Source: an uncultured Saprospiraceae bacterium
Lineage (GTDB): Bacteria > Bacteroidota > Bacteroidia > Chitinophagales > Saprospiraceae
NCBI GenBank assembly: GCA_937959375.1
Contig: CALGLS010000030.1
Coordinates: 1 to 12,872, forward strand
Length of the DNA stretch: 12,872 nucleotides
Direction of reading: 5' to 3'
Part shown: piece by piece, positions 7,068 through 12,872 of the stretch
How positions within the stretch are numbered: position 1 is the stretch's first letter
How the letters are laid out: each line of letters starts with the position of its first letter
The notes under the pieces: generated by a model
Database searches by the model: none
Seen by the model: only the letters and a program-made list of their open reading frames with translations
What the model was told of the DNA's origin: nothing
Translations under genes and position numbers: made by a program

Positions 7068-7246
7068 TTATTATTTGTTTTTATTTTCAGGTTAATCAAA
7101 TAGCCAATCACCTGCTTAATTAAGCGAACATAATCATTTTTTTATAATTGGCCTTTAGTTTAAAGCTTTAAAAGCTAAGGAGGTGGCGTACTTTTTGTAT
7201 CTCGAATAATATAGGTAATATTTTCTCCCTACTATTCACCTAATAA

Positions 7247-7267
7247 AATGTACAAACCCAGTACATT
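7247..7267. promoter_or_regulatory. Operator-like 7-7-7 palindrome in a divergent control region
   Basis: AATGTAC (7247-7253) and its exact complement GTACATT (7261-7267) flank a 7-nt spacer. The 14-bp centre-to-centre spacing is somewhat longer than one helical turn. It sits between the divergent reductase and membrane-protein genes, 54 nt before the latter's ATG. The shape suits a dimeric regulator, but no regulator gene is in the window and the site family is not recognised. Confidence 0.35.
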
Positions 7268-7321
7268 GTTCACGCCCTCCCTACAAATCAACACTTGTCA
7301 TCACCAATAAACTAGCTTACT

Positions 7322-7705
7322 ATGGATATTATTGCAATGATTATCACGACTTTGGGAATGCTTTTCACCCTCTTCAGTATCATTAAGATTACCCTTGACT
7401 ACAGGATGAAAAAACATCTGATTAAAACAGGTCTAGTTGGCTACGAACACATCCATAAACTTTTAGCTAAGAATATTCAGGCAGAGCGAATTTCTATTAT
7501 AAAATACATTATTGTATTTGTCATGCTCGGTTCAGGACTCATAATTGCTTCTTTTGCAGGGCAACAAAATGCAATTCTATCTCTAGGTTTTATCTTGATT
7601 TGGATTGCGATAGGTTTAACTGCCTTTCTTTACTTCATTAGAGAACATCACTACAGCAAGCACAAAACACTACTCCAACAAAGAGAAGAACAAAATAGAG
7701 CTTAA
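7322..7705 (+). CDS. Small membrane protein of unknown function
   Basis: A 127-residue protein with three predicted hydrophobic segments (about 3-25, 59-80 and 84-107). A basic/polar loop between the first and second (MKKHLIKTGLV...) and a charged C-terminal tail follow the pattern of a small inner-membrane protein. The general layout is reminiscent of DUF6249-like proteins of Bacteroidota, but I would not assign it to that family from memory alone. The ATG at 7322 is preceded by an A/T-rich leader without a Shine-Dalgarno sequence. It stands between the reductase (divergent) and the alkane monooxygenase gene (same strand, 124 nt downstream, which has its own promoter). A link with hydrocarbon metabolism is only positional. 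Confidence 0.75.
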   Translation: MDIIAMIITTLGMLFTLFSIIKITLDYRMKKHLIKTGLVGYEHIHKLLAKNIQAERISIIKYIIVFVMLGSGLIIASFAGQQNAILSLGFILIWIAIGLTAFLYFIREHHYSKHKTLLQQREEQNRA

Positions 7706-7760
7706 CAATATAAAATTCATTTCACAGCATACGTCATCTTCTTAGCCTATTCCTAAATTA

Positions 7761-7768
7761 TATTTTTG
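7761..7768 (+). promoter_or_regulatory. Probable alkB promoter, -7 element
   Basis: An exact TAnnTTTG element, TATTTTTG, lies 61 nt upstream of the monooxygenase ATG, predicting a leader of about 55 nt. No TTG is present at the expected -33 position, so it may be weak or activator-dependent (inference). Confidence 0.45.
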
Positions 7769-7829
7769 TATATTAGTTGTAGAAATTACATCTAAACATT
7801 ACTAAATATACCCTAACAGAATAACCAAG

Positions 7830-8873
7830 ATGCACGTAAAAGATCTTAAATACCTCATTGCATACCTTGCTCCTCTTGCAGCTTTTTTAGGCATTCATTT
7901 CGGAGGTTGGTGGTCACTCGGAGCCATTTATGTTGGCTTTGTTATGATTCCCATTTTAGAAACTTTCTTACCGAAATCACTTAGTAATTTTTCTAAAGAA
8001 GAGGAAGTTGAGCGAAAAGAAATGATCTATTTTGACATACTACTTTATCTACACATTCCGATAACCTTTGGTTTACTTTGGTTCTTTTTCACTCGACTTG
8101 AAGCAGGTGGTTTGGAAACTTACGAACTCGTATGCATGACCTTAAACGTAGGAATGATTCTTGGTTCATTTGGAATCAACGTTGCACATGAATTGGGACA
8201 TCGATCAAAAACACATGAACAGATTTTTGCAAAAATGCTACTTACACCCGCGCTCTATACACATTTTAATATTGAGCATAATCGCGGTCATCACAAGCAT
8301 ATTGCAACACCGGAAGATCCTTCTTCTGCTCGTGAAGGAGAATCACTTTATGCCTTTTGGATACGTTCAGTTTTCAATACTTATTTTAACGCATGGAAAT
8401 TAGAGGCGAGTCGTTTGAAAAAAATAAACAAATCTCCATTTAGTCTTAGCAATGAAATGATTTGGTTTCAAGTTTATCACCTTATTTATCTTTCTGCGGT
8501 AGGATTACTTTTTAGTTGGTCAATGATTCCTTACGCCGTTGCTGCAGCTATTTTTGGCTTCTTATTGTTAGAAACCGTCAACTATATTGAACATTATGGC
8601 TTGCGCCGAAAAAAATTGGAATCGGGTCGATATGAACGAGTATCTCCAAAGCACTCTTGGAACTCTAATCACGAAATAGGACGCATCTATCTTTATGAAT
8701 TGACTCGACATGCGGATCATCATTTTAAAGCAGATCGGAAATATCAGATACTTCGCCACATGGATGAAAGCCCTCAACTACCTTATGGCTATCCTACTTC
8801 TATGCTGATTGCGCTAGTTCCACCTCTTTGGTTCAATATCATGAATAAGCGGGTTGCAACACAGGCCACATGA
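7830..8873 (+). CDS. alkB: AlkB-type alkane 1-monooxygenase (integral membrane di-iron hydroxylase)
   Basis: A 347-residue integral membrane hydroxylase that inserts one oxygen atom from O2 into the terminal carbon of n-alkanes or a related hydrophobic substrate. All conserved boxes are visible: HELGHR (120-125), EHNRGHHKH (149-157) with the following IATPEDPSSAREGESLY, the AlkB hallmark NYIEHYGLRR (251-260), and RHADHHFKADRKYQ (293-306). Hydrophobic helices surround them (about 8-25, 30-45, 70-88, 100-118, 212-232, 235-250, 323-337). It is shorter than Pseudomonas AlkB (about 400 aa), as in other Bacteroidota homologues I recall. No rubredoxin domain or gene is nearby; the divergent FAD/2Fe-2S reductase could serve as electron donor, as XylA does for XylM. 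The family call is firm. Substrate may differ from simple alkanes. Confidence 0.92.
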   Translation: MHVKDLKYLIAYLAPLAAFLGIHFGGWWSLGAIYVGFVMIPILETFLPKSLSNFSKEEEVERKEMIYFDILLYLHIPITFGLLWFFFTRLEAGGLETYELVCMTLNVGMILGSFGINVAHELGHRSKTHEQIFAKMLLTPALYTHFNIEHNRGHHKHIATPEDPSSAREGESLYAFWIRSVFNTYFNAWKLEASRLKKINKSPFSLSNEMIWFQVYHLIYLSAVGLLFSWSMIPYAVAAAIFGFLLLETVNYIEHYGLRRKKLESGRYERVSPKHSWNSNHEIGRIYLYELTRHADHHFKADRKYQILRHMDESPQLPYGYPTSMLIALVPPLWFNIMNKRVATQAT

Positions 8874-8949
8874 TAACAAGCAATTAACTAAACTGATTAA
8901 GCATTTCATATTTCCATAGGGAATTCAAGCAGGACTCCTATGAAAAACC

Positions 8950-8957
8950 TATATTTG
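8950..8957 (+). promoter_or_regulatory. Probable glycosyltransferase promoter, -7 element
   Basis: An exact -7 element TATATTTG lies 31 nt upstream of the glycosyltransferase ATG, so the leader would be about 25 nt. The -33 region has no TTG. A short inverted repeat CATAGG/CCTATG (8915-8920 and 8937-8942) overlaps the region just upstream. Confidence 0.55.
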
Positions 8958-8988
8958 CCCATTCCAAATAAGTCAATCAATCGAATTT

Positions 8989-9711
8989 ATGAGTCAAAAG
9001 CTTTCCATTATTATTCCTGCTTACAATGAAGAAAAAACCATTCATCTGATTCTCAATCGGGTAAAGGCAGTCCAACTCATGAATAACATTCAAAAAGAAA
9101 TCATCATTACCAATGACTGTTCTAGTGACGATACTGAAGGTGCTATCAAAAGCTACATAGCCGCGAATCCTGAATTGAACATCCGCTATTTAGCACATGA
9201 GTTCAACAAAGGGAAAGGGGCTGCTTTGCACACTGGTATTGAACATGCGACTGGTGATTTTTTGGTTATTCAAGACGCTGATTTGGAATACGATCCAGAA
9301 GAGTATAATATCTTGTTGAAGCCTATGCTAGATGGCTTTGCGGATGTTGTTTATGGTTCTAGGTTTTTAGGCGGCAAGCCCCACCGTATTTTATTTTACT
9401 GGCATTCTCGTGGCAACAAATGGTTGACAGGACTTTCCAACATGTTTACCAACCTCAATTTAACAGACATGGAAACCTGCTACAAGCTTTTCAAAACAGA
9501 ATTGATTCAAAGTTTGTCGCTACGTGAAAATCGTTTTGGCTTCGAGCCAGAAGTGACCGCTAAGATGTCGCGCATCCCTAATGTGCGGATTTATGAAGTA
9601 GGCATTTCTTATTACGGTCGTACTTATGAAGAAGGTAAAAAAATTGGTTGGAAGGACGGGTTCAGAGCAATCTACTGTATTTTGAAGTATAATATCTTTA
9701 GCAGAAAATAG
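8989..9711 (+). CDS. Family 2 glycosyltransferase, DPM1/polyprenyl-phosphate mannosyltransferase-like
   Basis: A 240-residue GT-A fold enzyme that probably transfers a sugar from a nucleotide donor to a polyprenyl phosphate or similar acceptor at the inner face of the membrane. Seen: LSIIIPAYNEEKTI (5-18), TNDCSSDDT (41-49; family members often have G where this has C44), NKGKGAALHTGI (73-84), the metal-binding DAD within IQDADLEYDP (94-103), YGSRFLGG (122-129), the SNMFTNLNLTDMETCYKLF block (150-168) and ENRFGFEPEV (180-189), all typical of DPM1-like proteins. No C-terminal membrane segment is present, so it is the short soluble form. It has its own promoter and is followed convergently by the LysE gene after only 6 bp. 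A broader role in cell-envelope glycosylation is likely; the exact sugar is unknown. Confidence 0.9.
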   Translation: MSQKLSIIIPAYNEEKTIHLILNRVKAVQLMNNIQKEIIITNDCSSDDTEGAIKSYIAANPELNIRYLAHEFNKGKGAALHTGIEHATGDFLVIQDADLEYDPEEYNILLKPMLDGFADVVYGSRFLGGKPHRILFYWHSRGNKWLTGLSNMFTNLNLTDMETCYKLFKTELIQSLSLRENRFGFEPEVTAKMSRIPNVRIYEVGISYYGRTYEEGKKIGWKDGFRAIYCILKYNIFSRK

Positions 9712-9717
9712 CCTCTG

Positions 9718-10344
9718 TTAAAACAAGACCCTAATAAATAGTGCCACTCCAAATAGAATCAAGGCACCTCCTGCAATTCGTCTCGTCCAAACCAAATGTA
9801 CGGGTTTCAACCATCTACGAATATACTTTGCTAAATAAACTTTTAGGCTATCTGTCACCATAATGGTTCCGATGATACCTCCGAAAAAAAGCATGACAGA
9901 GCTTGTTCCCATTTCTTCTTTTAGGACAACTGAAGTCATCACACTCACCCAAAAGAAAAAAGTAAAGGGGTTGATGGTATTGATCAAAAAGCCTTTGACA
10001 AATAACGTCAGGTAGGATGCTGTTGAAGTTTTGATATTTTTGGGAACTTCCATATTTGGCGGAGCACTAAAAAAGGTAACTATTCCCATACAGGTCAAAA
10101 GCACACCTCCAGCCATTCCCATATACAATTTAAAGTTCCCTGACTCTGCCGCAGCAATAAAATAAGCGACACTCTTATAAACCAGTGCAATGACCAAAAC
10201 ATCGCTAAACCAAATTCCTAATCCCATTACGAAGCCGGCACGAAATCCGCGTTCGATCCCAGCCTGTACCAATGCAAAAAAGATTGGACCAGCAAGGATG
10301 GTCAGAAAAAGTCCCCATAAGATGCCATTAAATAAAGGATACAA
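9718..10344 (-). CDS. LysE/RhtB-family exporter
   Basis: A 208-residue inner-membrane protein of the LysE superfamily, which exports amino acids or related small molecules using the proton gradient. About six hydrophobic segments are seen (roughly 3-28, 38-62, 72-93, 113-140, 148-166 and 187-207), with the family's LAGPIFFALVQAGIERGFRAG motif near the N-terminus (17-37) and the INTINPFTFFFW motif near 121-132. Length is typical. The start is a TTG at 10342-10344: the upstream frame carries no ATG or GTG before a stop, and starting at the first internal Met (40) would delete the conserved first helix. It is separated by 71 nt from the upstream yjbQ gene on the same strand and may be co-transcribed. 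Transported substrate cannot be told. Confidence 0.88.
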   Translation of the reverse strand: MYPLFNGILWGLFLTILAGPIFFALVQAGIERGFRAGFVMGLGIWFSDVLVIALVYKSVAYFIAAAESGNFKLYMGMAGGVLLTCMGIVTFFSAPPNMEVPKNIKTSTASYLTLFVKGFLINTINPFTFFFWVSVMTSVVLKEEMGTSSVMLFFGGIIGTIMVTDSLKVYLAKYIRRWLKPVHLVWTRRIAGGALILFGVALFIRVLF

Positions 10345-10415
10345 TGAGTTTGGTTTTAGTTGGTTTGACTCGATACTGGAGTTATCTGCTTAGGGTGCAA
10401 ATTAAACTAATTTTT

Positions 10416-10829
10416 CTATTCACCATAAATGGTGGCAATCAACTTGCGGCTTCCTCCATGATTCCTAAACTCACAAAGGTAAATACCCTGCCAAGTTCCC
10501 AAATTTAATTGACCATTCGTAATAGGAATTGTCACAGAGTTACCAACTAGCGCCGATTTGATGTGAGCTGGCATATCATCTGGGCCTTCCATCGTATGAG
10601 TCAAATAAGGTTCGTTTTCTGGCACCAGCCTATTAAACACCTCCTCAAAATCAACACGCACCGAAGGGTCTGCATTTTCATTGATGGTAATACCAGCAGA
10701 GGTGTGTTTGATAAACAAGTTAAAGATGCCTGTTTTCGGTAAGTCCGAAATACCTTGTAATACTTCACTCGTGATTAGATGAAAACCTCGAGGATAAGCA
10801 GGGAGTTTTATTTCTTTTTGATAAACCAT
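10416..10829 (-). CDS. yjbQ: YjbQ (UPF0047) family protein
   Basis: A 137-residue member of the small YjbQ family, some of which have a weak thiamine-phosphate synthase activity in Escherichia coli; the true physiological role is unsettled. Seen: RGFHLIT near the N-terminus, IKHTSAGITINENADPS with its His/Glu/Asn cluster, EGPDDMPAHIKSAL, and LGTWQGIYLCEFRNHGG near the C-terminus. These are the conserved blocks containing the His and Asp residues that bind metal or phosphate. The reading frame can be extended two codons to a TTG at 10835, but ATG at 10827-10829 (MVYQKEI) is the better start. A strong promoter ends only 3 nt before this ATG, so the message is probably leaderless. The LysE gene follows on the same strand. 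Confidence 0.92.
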   Translation of the reverse strand: MVYQKEIKLPAYPRGFHLITSEVLQGISDLPKTGIFNLFIKHTSAGITINENADPSVRVDFEEVFNRLVPENEPYLTHTMEGPDDMPAHIKSALVGNSVTIPITNGQLNLGTWQGIYLCEFRNHGGSRKLIATIYGE

Positions 10830-10832
10830 TCT

Positions 10833-10863
10833 CAAAAGTACAATAGAATTTCATTTTGTCAAA
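10833..10863 (-). promoter_or_regulatory. Strong consensus promoter of yjbQ, predicted leaderless
   Basis: On the minus strand there is -33 TTTG (10863-10860), a 19-nt spacer, and -7 TACTTTTG (10840-10833). Both elements match the Bacteroidota consensus exactly. Only AGA separates the -7 element from the ATG, so transcription should begin at or within a few bases of the start codon. Confidence 0.75.
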
Positions 10864-11089
10864 TAGAAGGTTACCAACATAGGGATTGTAAAAAAAGCTG
10901 GAGTAATACCAGAGAAAGACGCAGTTGTAAACAATTAGGCGCTGGGAAATGTTGAAAACTTTAGAGGCGTATTAACGAACTGAATCGAAAATTCAATCTA
11001 GTTTATAAGTCTATTTCTGTGTACCTCCTTACGACTGAACGGTTGACAATTTCTAAACATTGAAACACAGAATTCACATCATTAGTGAC
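10864..11089. other. Intergenic stretch, no gene recognised
   Basis: A/T-rich sequence between the yjbQ promoter and the MITE-like repeat. The only structure noticed is an 8-bp inverted repeat TTCTGTGT (11015-11022) and ACACAGAA (11065-11072), 42 nt apart. No frame with coding character and no RNA gene is visible. Confidence 0.4.
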
Positions 11090-11176
11090 TATCCCATTAA
11101 GTGTGTCATTCATTTCTCATCCCGCACCCTGCCCTAAAGGGAAAGCCATCCCGCATGACACACACTTAATGGGATA
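11090..11176. repeat. MITE-like 87-bp inverted-repeat element
   Basis: A left arm of 20 nt (11090-11109, beginning TATCCCATTAAGTGTG) and a right arm of 22 nt (11155-11176) are complementary except for a 2-nt TG insertion in the right arm. The 45-nt interior carries a direct repeat CATCCCGC (11118-11125 and 11147-11154, the second copy abutting the right arm) and a small central hairpin CCCTAAAGGG. No flanking target duplication is obvious. It could be a non-autonomous mobile element, a dispersed intergenic hairpin, or a large terminator-like RNA structure. Confidence 0.65.
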
Positions 11177-11427
11177 CCCACCATCATCACAAACCTTGTC
11201 TTTTGTCAAACATCAAAAAATATTACTCAACACTTCGCTAAGTTTTATATTCTACAAAGTACGTTTCGTCGAACATTCATTACTTACAACACTATCCTTT
11301 CATAATTTAAGTTTATCAACAGCTGCGTACACCATTTCTTCAAGTACCTGCATCTAAGTAAGCAGTTAACAAAGATTAAAGCTTTAATAGTTCGTTCCTT
11401 CAATTTAGTAAACTAAAATTTAGAACA
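11177..11427 (+). other. Upstream region of the vWA lipoprotein gene
   Basis: A/T-rich leader or promoter region. No exact TAnnTTTG element was found. Single-mismatch candidates (for example TACGTTTC at 11260-11267) are too weak to call. No gene is visible; a frame running 11085-11357 crosses the MITE-like repeat and has no recognisable features. Confidence 0.4.
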
Positions 11428-12872
11428 ATGAAAACCCGTTCATTATTTACAGCCCTAGTCATGCTAGGCCTATTCTTATTTTCCTGCACACCTGCCAACA
11501 GAAGTGACCAGGCGCAGTACCAAGTAAAATCAAAAAAAGAGGCCCGAGTGGAACCACCTCGTGCAGTAAAGCCACCACCTCCACCGCCGCCGCCAGTAAT
11601 TAAAGATGTCCCTCAAAAAGATGCTGAAGAGCTAACCGAAAATATAGTATTCTACGATAAGGCAGCAGAACCTGAGATGAACACCGAAGAATACAACCTC
11701 ATCAAAGAGAACAGTTTCAATAACGCACTCCGAACGCCGTTATCGACTTTATCAATCGACGTAGACAATGCGTCATACAGTAATGTACGTCGTCATTTGA
11801 TGCAAGGTCATTTACCGCCAGTTGATGCGGTTCGTATTGAAGAGATGATCAATTACTTCACTTACGATTATGAAACGCCAGATGGTGAGCATCCTTTTTC
11901 CGTAACAACGGAAGTCGCTACCTGTCCTTGGAATACAAAAAATAGATTGGTACATATTGGTTTAAGAGGTGCGGATATTCCAGAAGATGATACGCCTCCA
12001 AGTAACTTAGTTTTCTTATTGGATGTATCTGGATCTATGAATCAAGCGAACAAACTACCTTTGTTAAAAAATGCGTTTAAGATGTTGATCAAACAACTCA
12101 ACAATGAGGACCGTGTAGCGATTGTTGTTTATGCTGGTGCTTCTGGTGTGGTATTACCTTCAACTCCGGGCAGTGAAAAACATCAGATACGTTTGGCACT
12201 CGATCAGCTAACCGCTGGCGGTAGTACTGCTGGCGCAGAAGGCATTCAGTTGGCTTATAAAATTGCTAAAAATAACTTTATCAAAGACGGAAACAATCGT
12301 GTGATCTTAGCAACGGATGGTGATTTCAATGTTGGTGTAAGCAGTCAATCTGAATTGGTCAAGTTGATTGAGAAAAAACGAGAAGAAGGTGTCTTTCTTT
12401 CTGTACTAGGTTTTGGAACAGGGAACTACAAGGACAGTAGAATGGAACAAATTGCGGACAACGGAAATGGGAACTATGCGTACATCGACAATATCAATGA
12501 AGCTCGCAAAGTCCTCGTGACCGAAATGAAAAGCAATATTTACACGGTCGCTAAAGATGTCAAGTTGCAAATCGAATTCAACCCTGCGCAGGTAAAAGAA
12601 TACCGTTTGATTGGTTATGAAAATCGTTTACTCAACGACGAAGATTTCAATGACGATAAAAAAGATGCGGGTGATATGGGACCAGGTCATACAGTCACGG
12701 CAATATACGAAGTCGTTCCAGCAGGATCAGAAAGTACTGCTTCGGCGAGTATTGATCCATTAAAATATCAAGAACAGCATGTTAAGGCTTCCGCCAAAAA
12801 CGATCCTGATTTGATGACTATTAAACTTCGGTACAAAAAACCGGATGAGCAAAAGAGTAGTTTGTTCCAACT
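11428..12872 (+). CDS. vWA-domain lipoprotein of the YfbK type, C-terminus beyond window
   Basis: The first 481 codons of a surface or periplasmic lipoprotein. A signal peptide ends in lipobox LFSC (C20 would be lipidated), then comes a disordered linker with eight prolines in a row (49-56). Next is the domain typical of YfbK-like proteins (about 95-160, NALRTPLSTLSIDVDNASYSN and MINYFTYDY), followed by a von Willebrand A domain from about 192. The metal-ion-dependent adhesion site is complete: DVSGSM (199-204), T267 in GGSTAG, and D297 in ATDGD. After about 370 begins the C-terminal region that is usually assigned to DUF3520. The frame is open to the edge, so perhaps 100-200 residues are missing. 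Such proteins bind partners through Mg2+; their role in Bacteroidota is not established. No Shine-Dalgarno sequence is present. Confidence 0.92.
   Translation, partial: MKTRSLFTALVMLGLFLFSCTPANRSDQAQYQVKSKKEARVEPPRAVKPPPPPPPPVIKDVPQKDAEELTENIVFYDKAAEPEMNTEEYNLIKENSFNNALRTPLSTLSIDVDNASYSNVRRHLMQGHLPPVDAVRIEEMINYFTYDYETPDGEHPFSVTTEVATCPWNTKNRLVHIGLRGADIPEDDTPPSNLVFLLDVSGSMNQANKLPLLKNAFKMLIKQLNNEDRVAIVVYAGASGVVLPSTPGSEKHQIRLALDQLTAGGSTAGAEGIQLAYKIAKNNFIKDGNNRVILATDGDFNVGVSSQSELVKLIEKKREEGVFLSVLGFGTGNYKDSRMEQIADNGNGNYAYIDNINEARKVLVTEMKSNIYTVAKDVKLQIEFNPAQVKEYRLIGYENRLLNDEDFNDDKKDAGDMGPGHTVTAIYEVVPAGSESTASASIDPLKYQEQHVKASAKNDPDLMTIKLRYKKPDEQKSSLFQ

Noticed and set aside
8915..8942. Inverted repeat CATAGG/CCTATG before the glycosyltransferase promoter as an alkB terminator
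   Set aside because: Only a 6-7 bp stem with a long loop and no T tract on the alkB side; noted under the promoter instead.
11085..11357. 90-codon plus-strand frame
   Set aside because: It runs through the MITE-like inverted repeat, has no recognisable domain and no promoter, and is rich in Ser/Thr/His as expected from non-coding A/T-rich DNA.
1..12872. Search for CRISPR arrays, toxin-antitoxin pairs, retrons, phage or transposase genes
   Set aside because: No regularly spaced direct repeats, no paired small genes of that kind, no reverse transcriptase, integrase or transposase motif were seen on either strand.

Overview
The window looks like chromosomal DNA of an AT-rich, free-living, aerobic member of the Bacteroidota, possibly from the Saprospiria/Lewinella-like side. 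The basis is: several exact TAnnTTTG -7 promoter elements, some with a TTG-like -33 element 19-20 nt upstream; start codons without Shine-Dalgarno sequences; a proline-rich vWA lipoprotein of a type common in that phylum; and dispersed purine-rich intergenic repeats. The phylum is inferred with good confidence. Anything finer is a guess.

Layout: 1-749 (minus) is the N-terminal part of a PfkB-family kinase cut by the window edge. At 1049-1122 there is a tRNA-Asn(GTT) with its own promoter and a hairpin terminator. A second perfect hairpin lies back to back with it and closes the minus-strand korA-korB operon (4263 to 1271), which encodes a two-subunit 2-oxoacid (probably 2-oxoglutarate):ferredoxin oxidoreductase. 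From 4264 to 4919 no gene is visible; the stretch holds a korA promoter and a large nested palindrome of about 225 bp. Next come two more minus-strand genes, a coiled-coil protein of unknown function (5858-4920) and an FAD/2Fe-2S reductase of the PaaE type (7067-5961).

Divergent from the reductase, on the plus strand, are a small membrane protein (7322), an AlkB-type alkane monooxygenase with all its histidine boxes (7830), and a DPM1-like family 2 glycosyltransferase (8989). The glycosyltransferase converges, with only 6 bp between stop codons, on a LysE-family exporter (minus, TTG start). Behind that lies a YjbQ-family gene (minus) whose promoter is so close to the ATG that its mRNA is predicted to be leaderless. 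The stretch 10830-11427 has no gene but carries an 87-bp MITE-like inverted repeat. The window ends in a vWA-domain lipoprotein of the YfbK type that runs off the edge.

How the genes may work together: the reductase and the AlkB homologue are separated only by a small membrane protein and a control region containing a 7-7-7 palindrome. The reductase could supply electrons to AlkB in the way XylA serves XylM, in place of rubredoxin. KorAB is of the type also found in aerobes such as Mycobacterium and would feed or replace part of the TCA cycle. I did not find an obvious defence or mobile gene cluster. The most unexplained material is non-coding: a shared intergenic repeat placed between co-oriented gene pairs (2303-2406 and 5859-5960), the nested palindrome at 4691-4914, and the MITE-like element.
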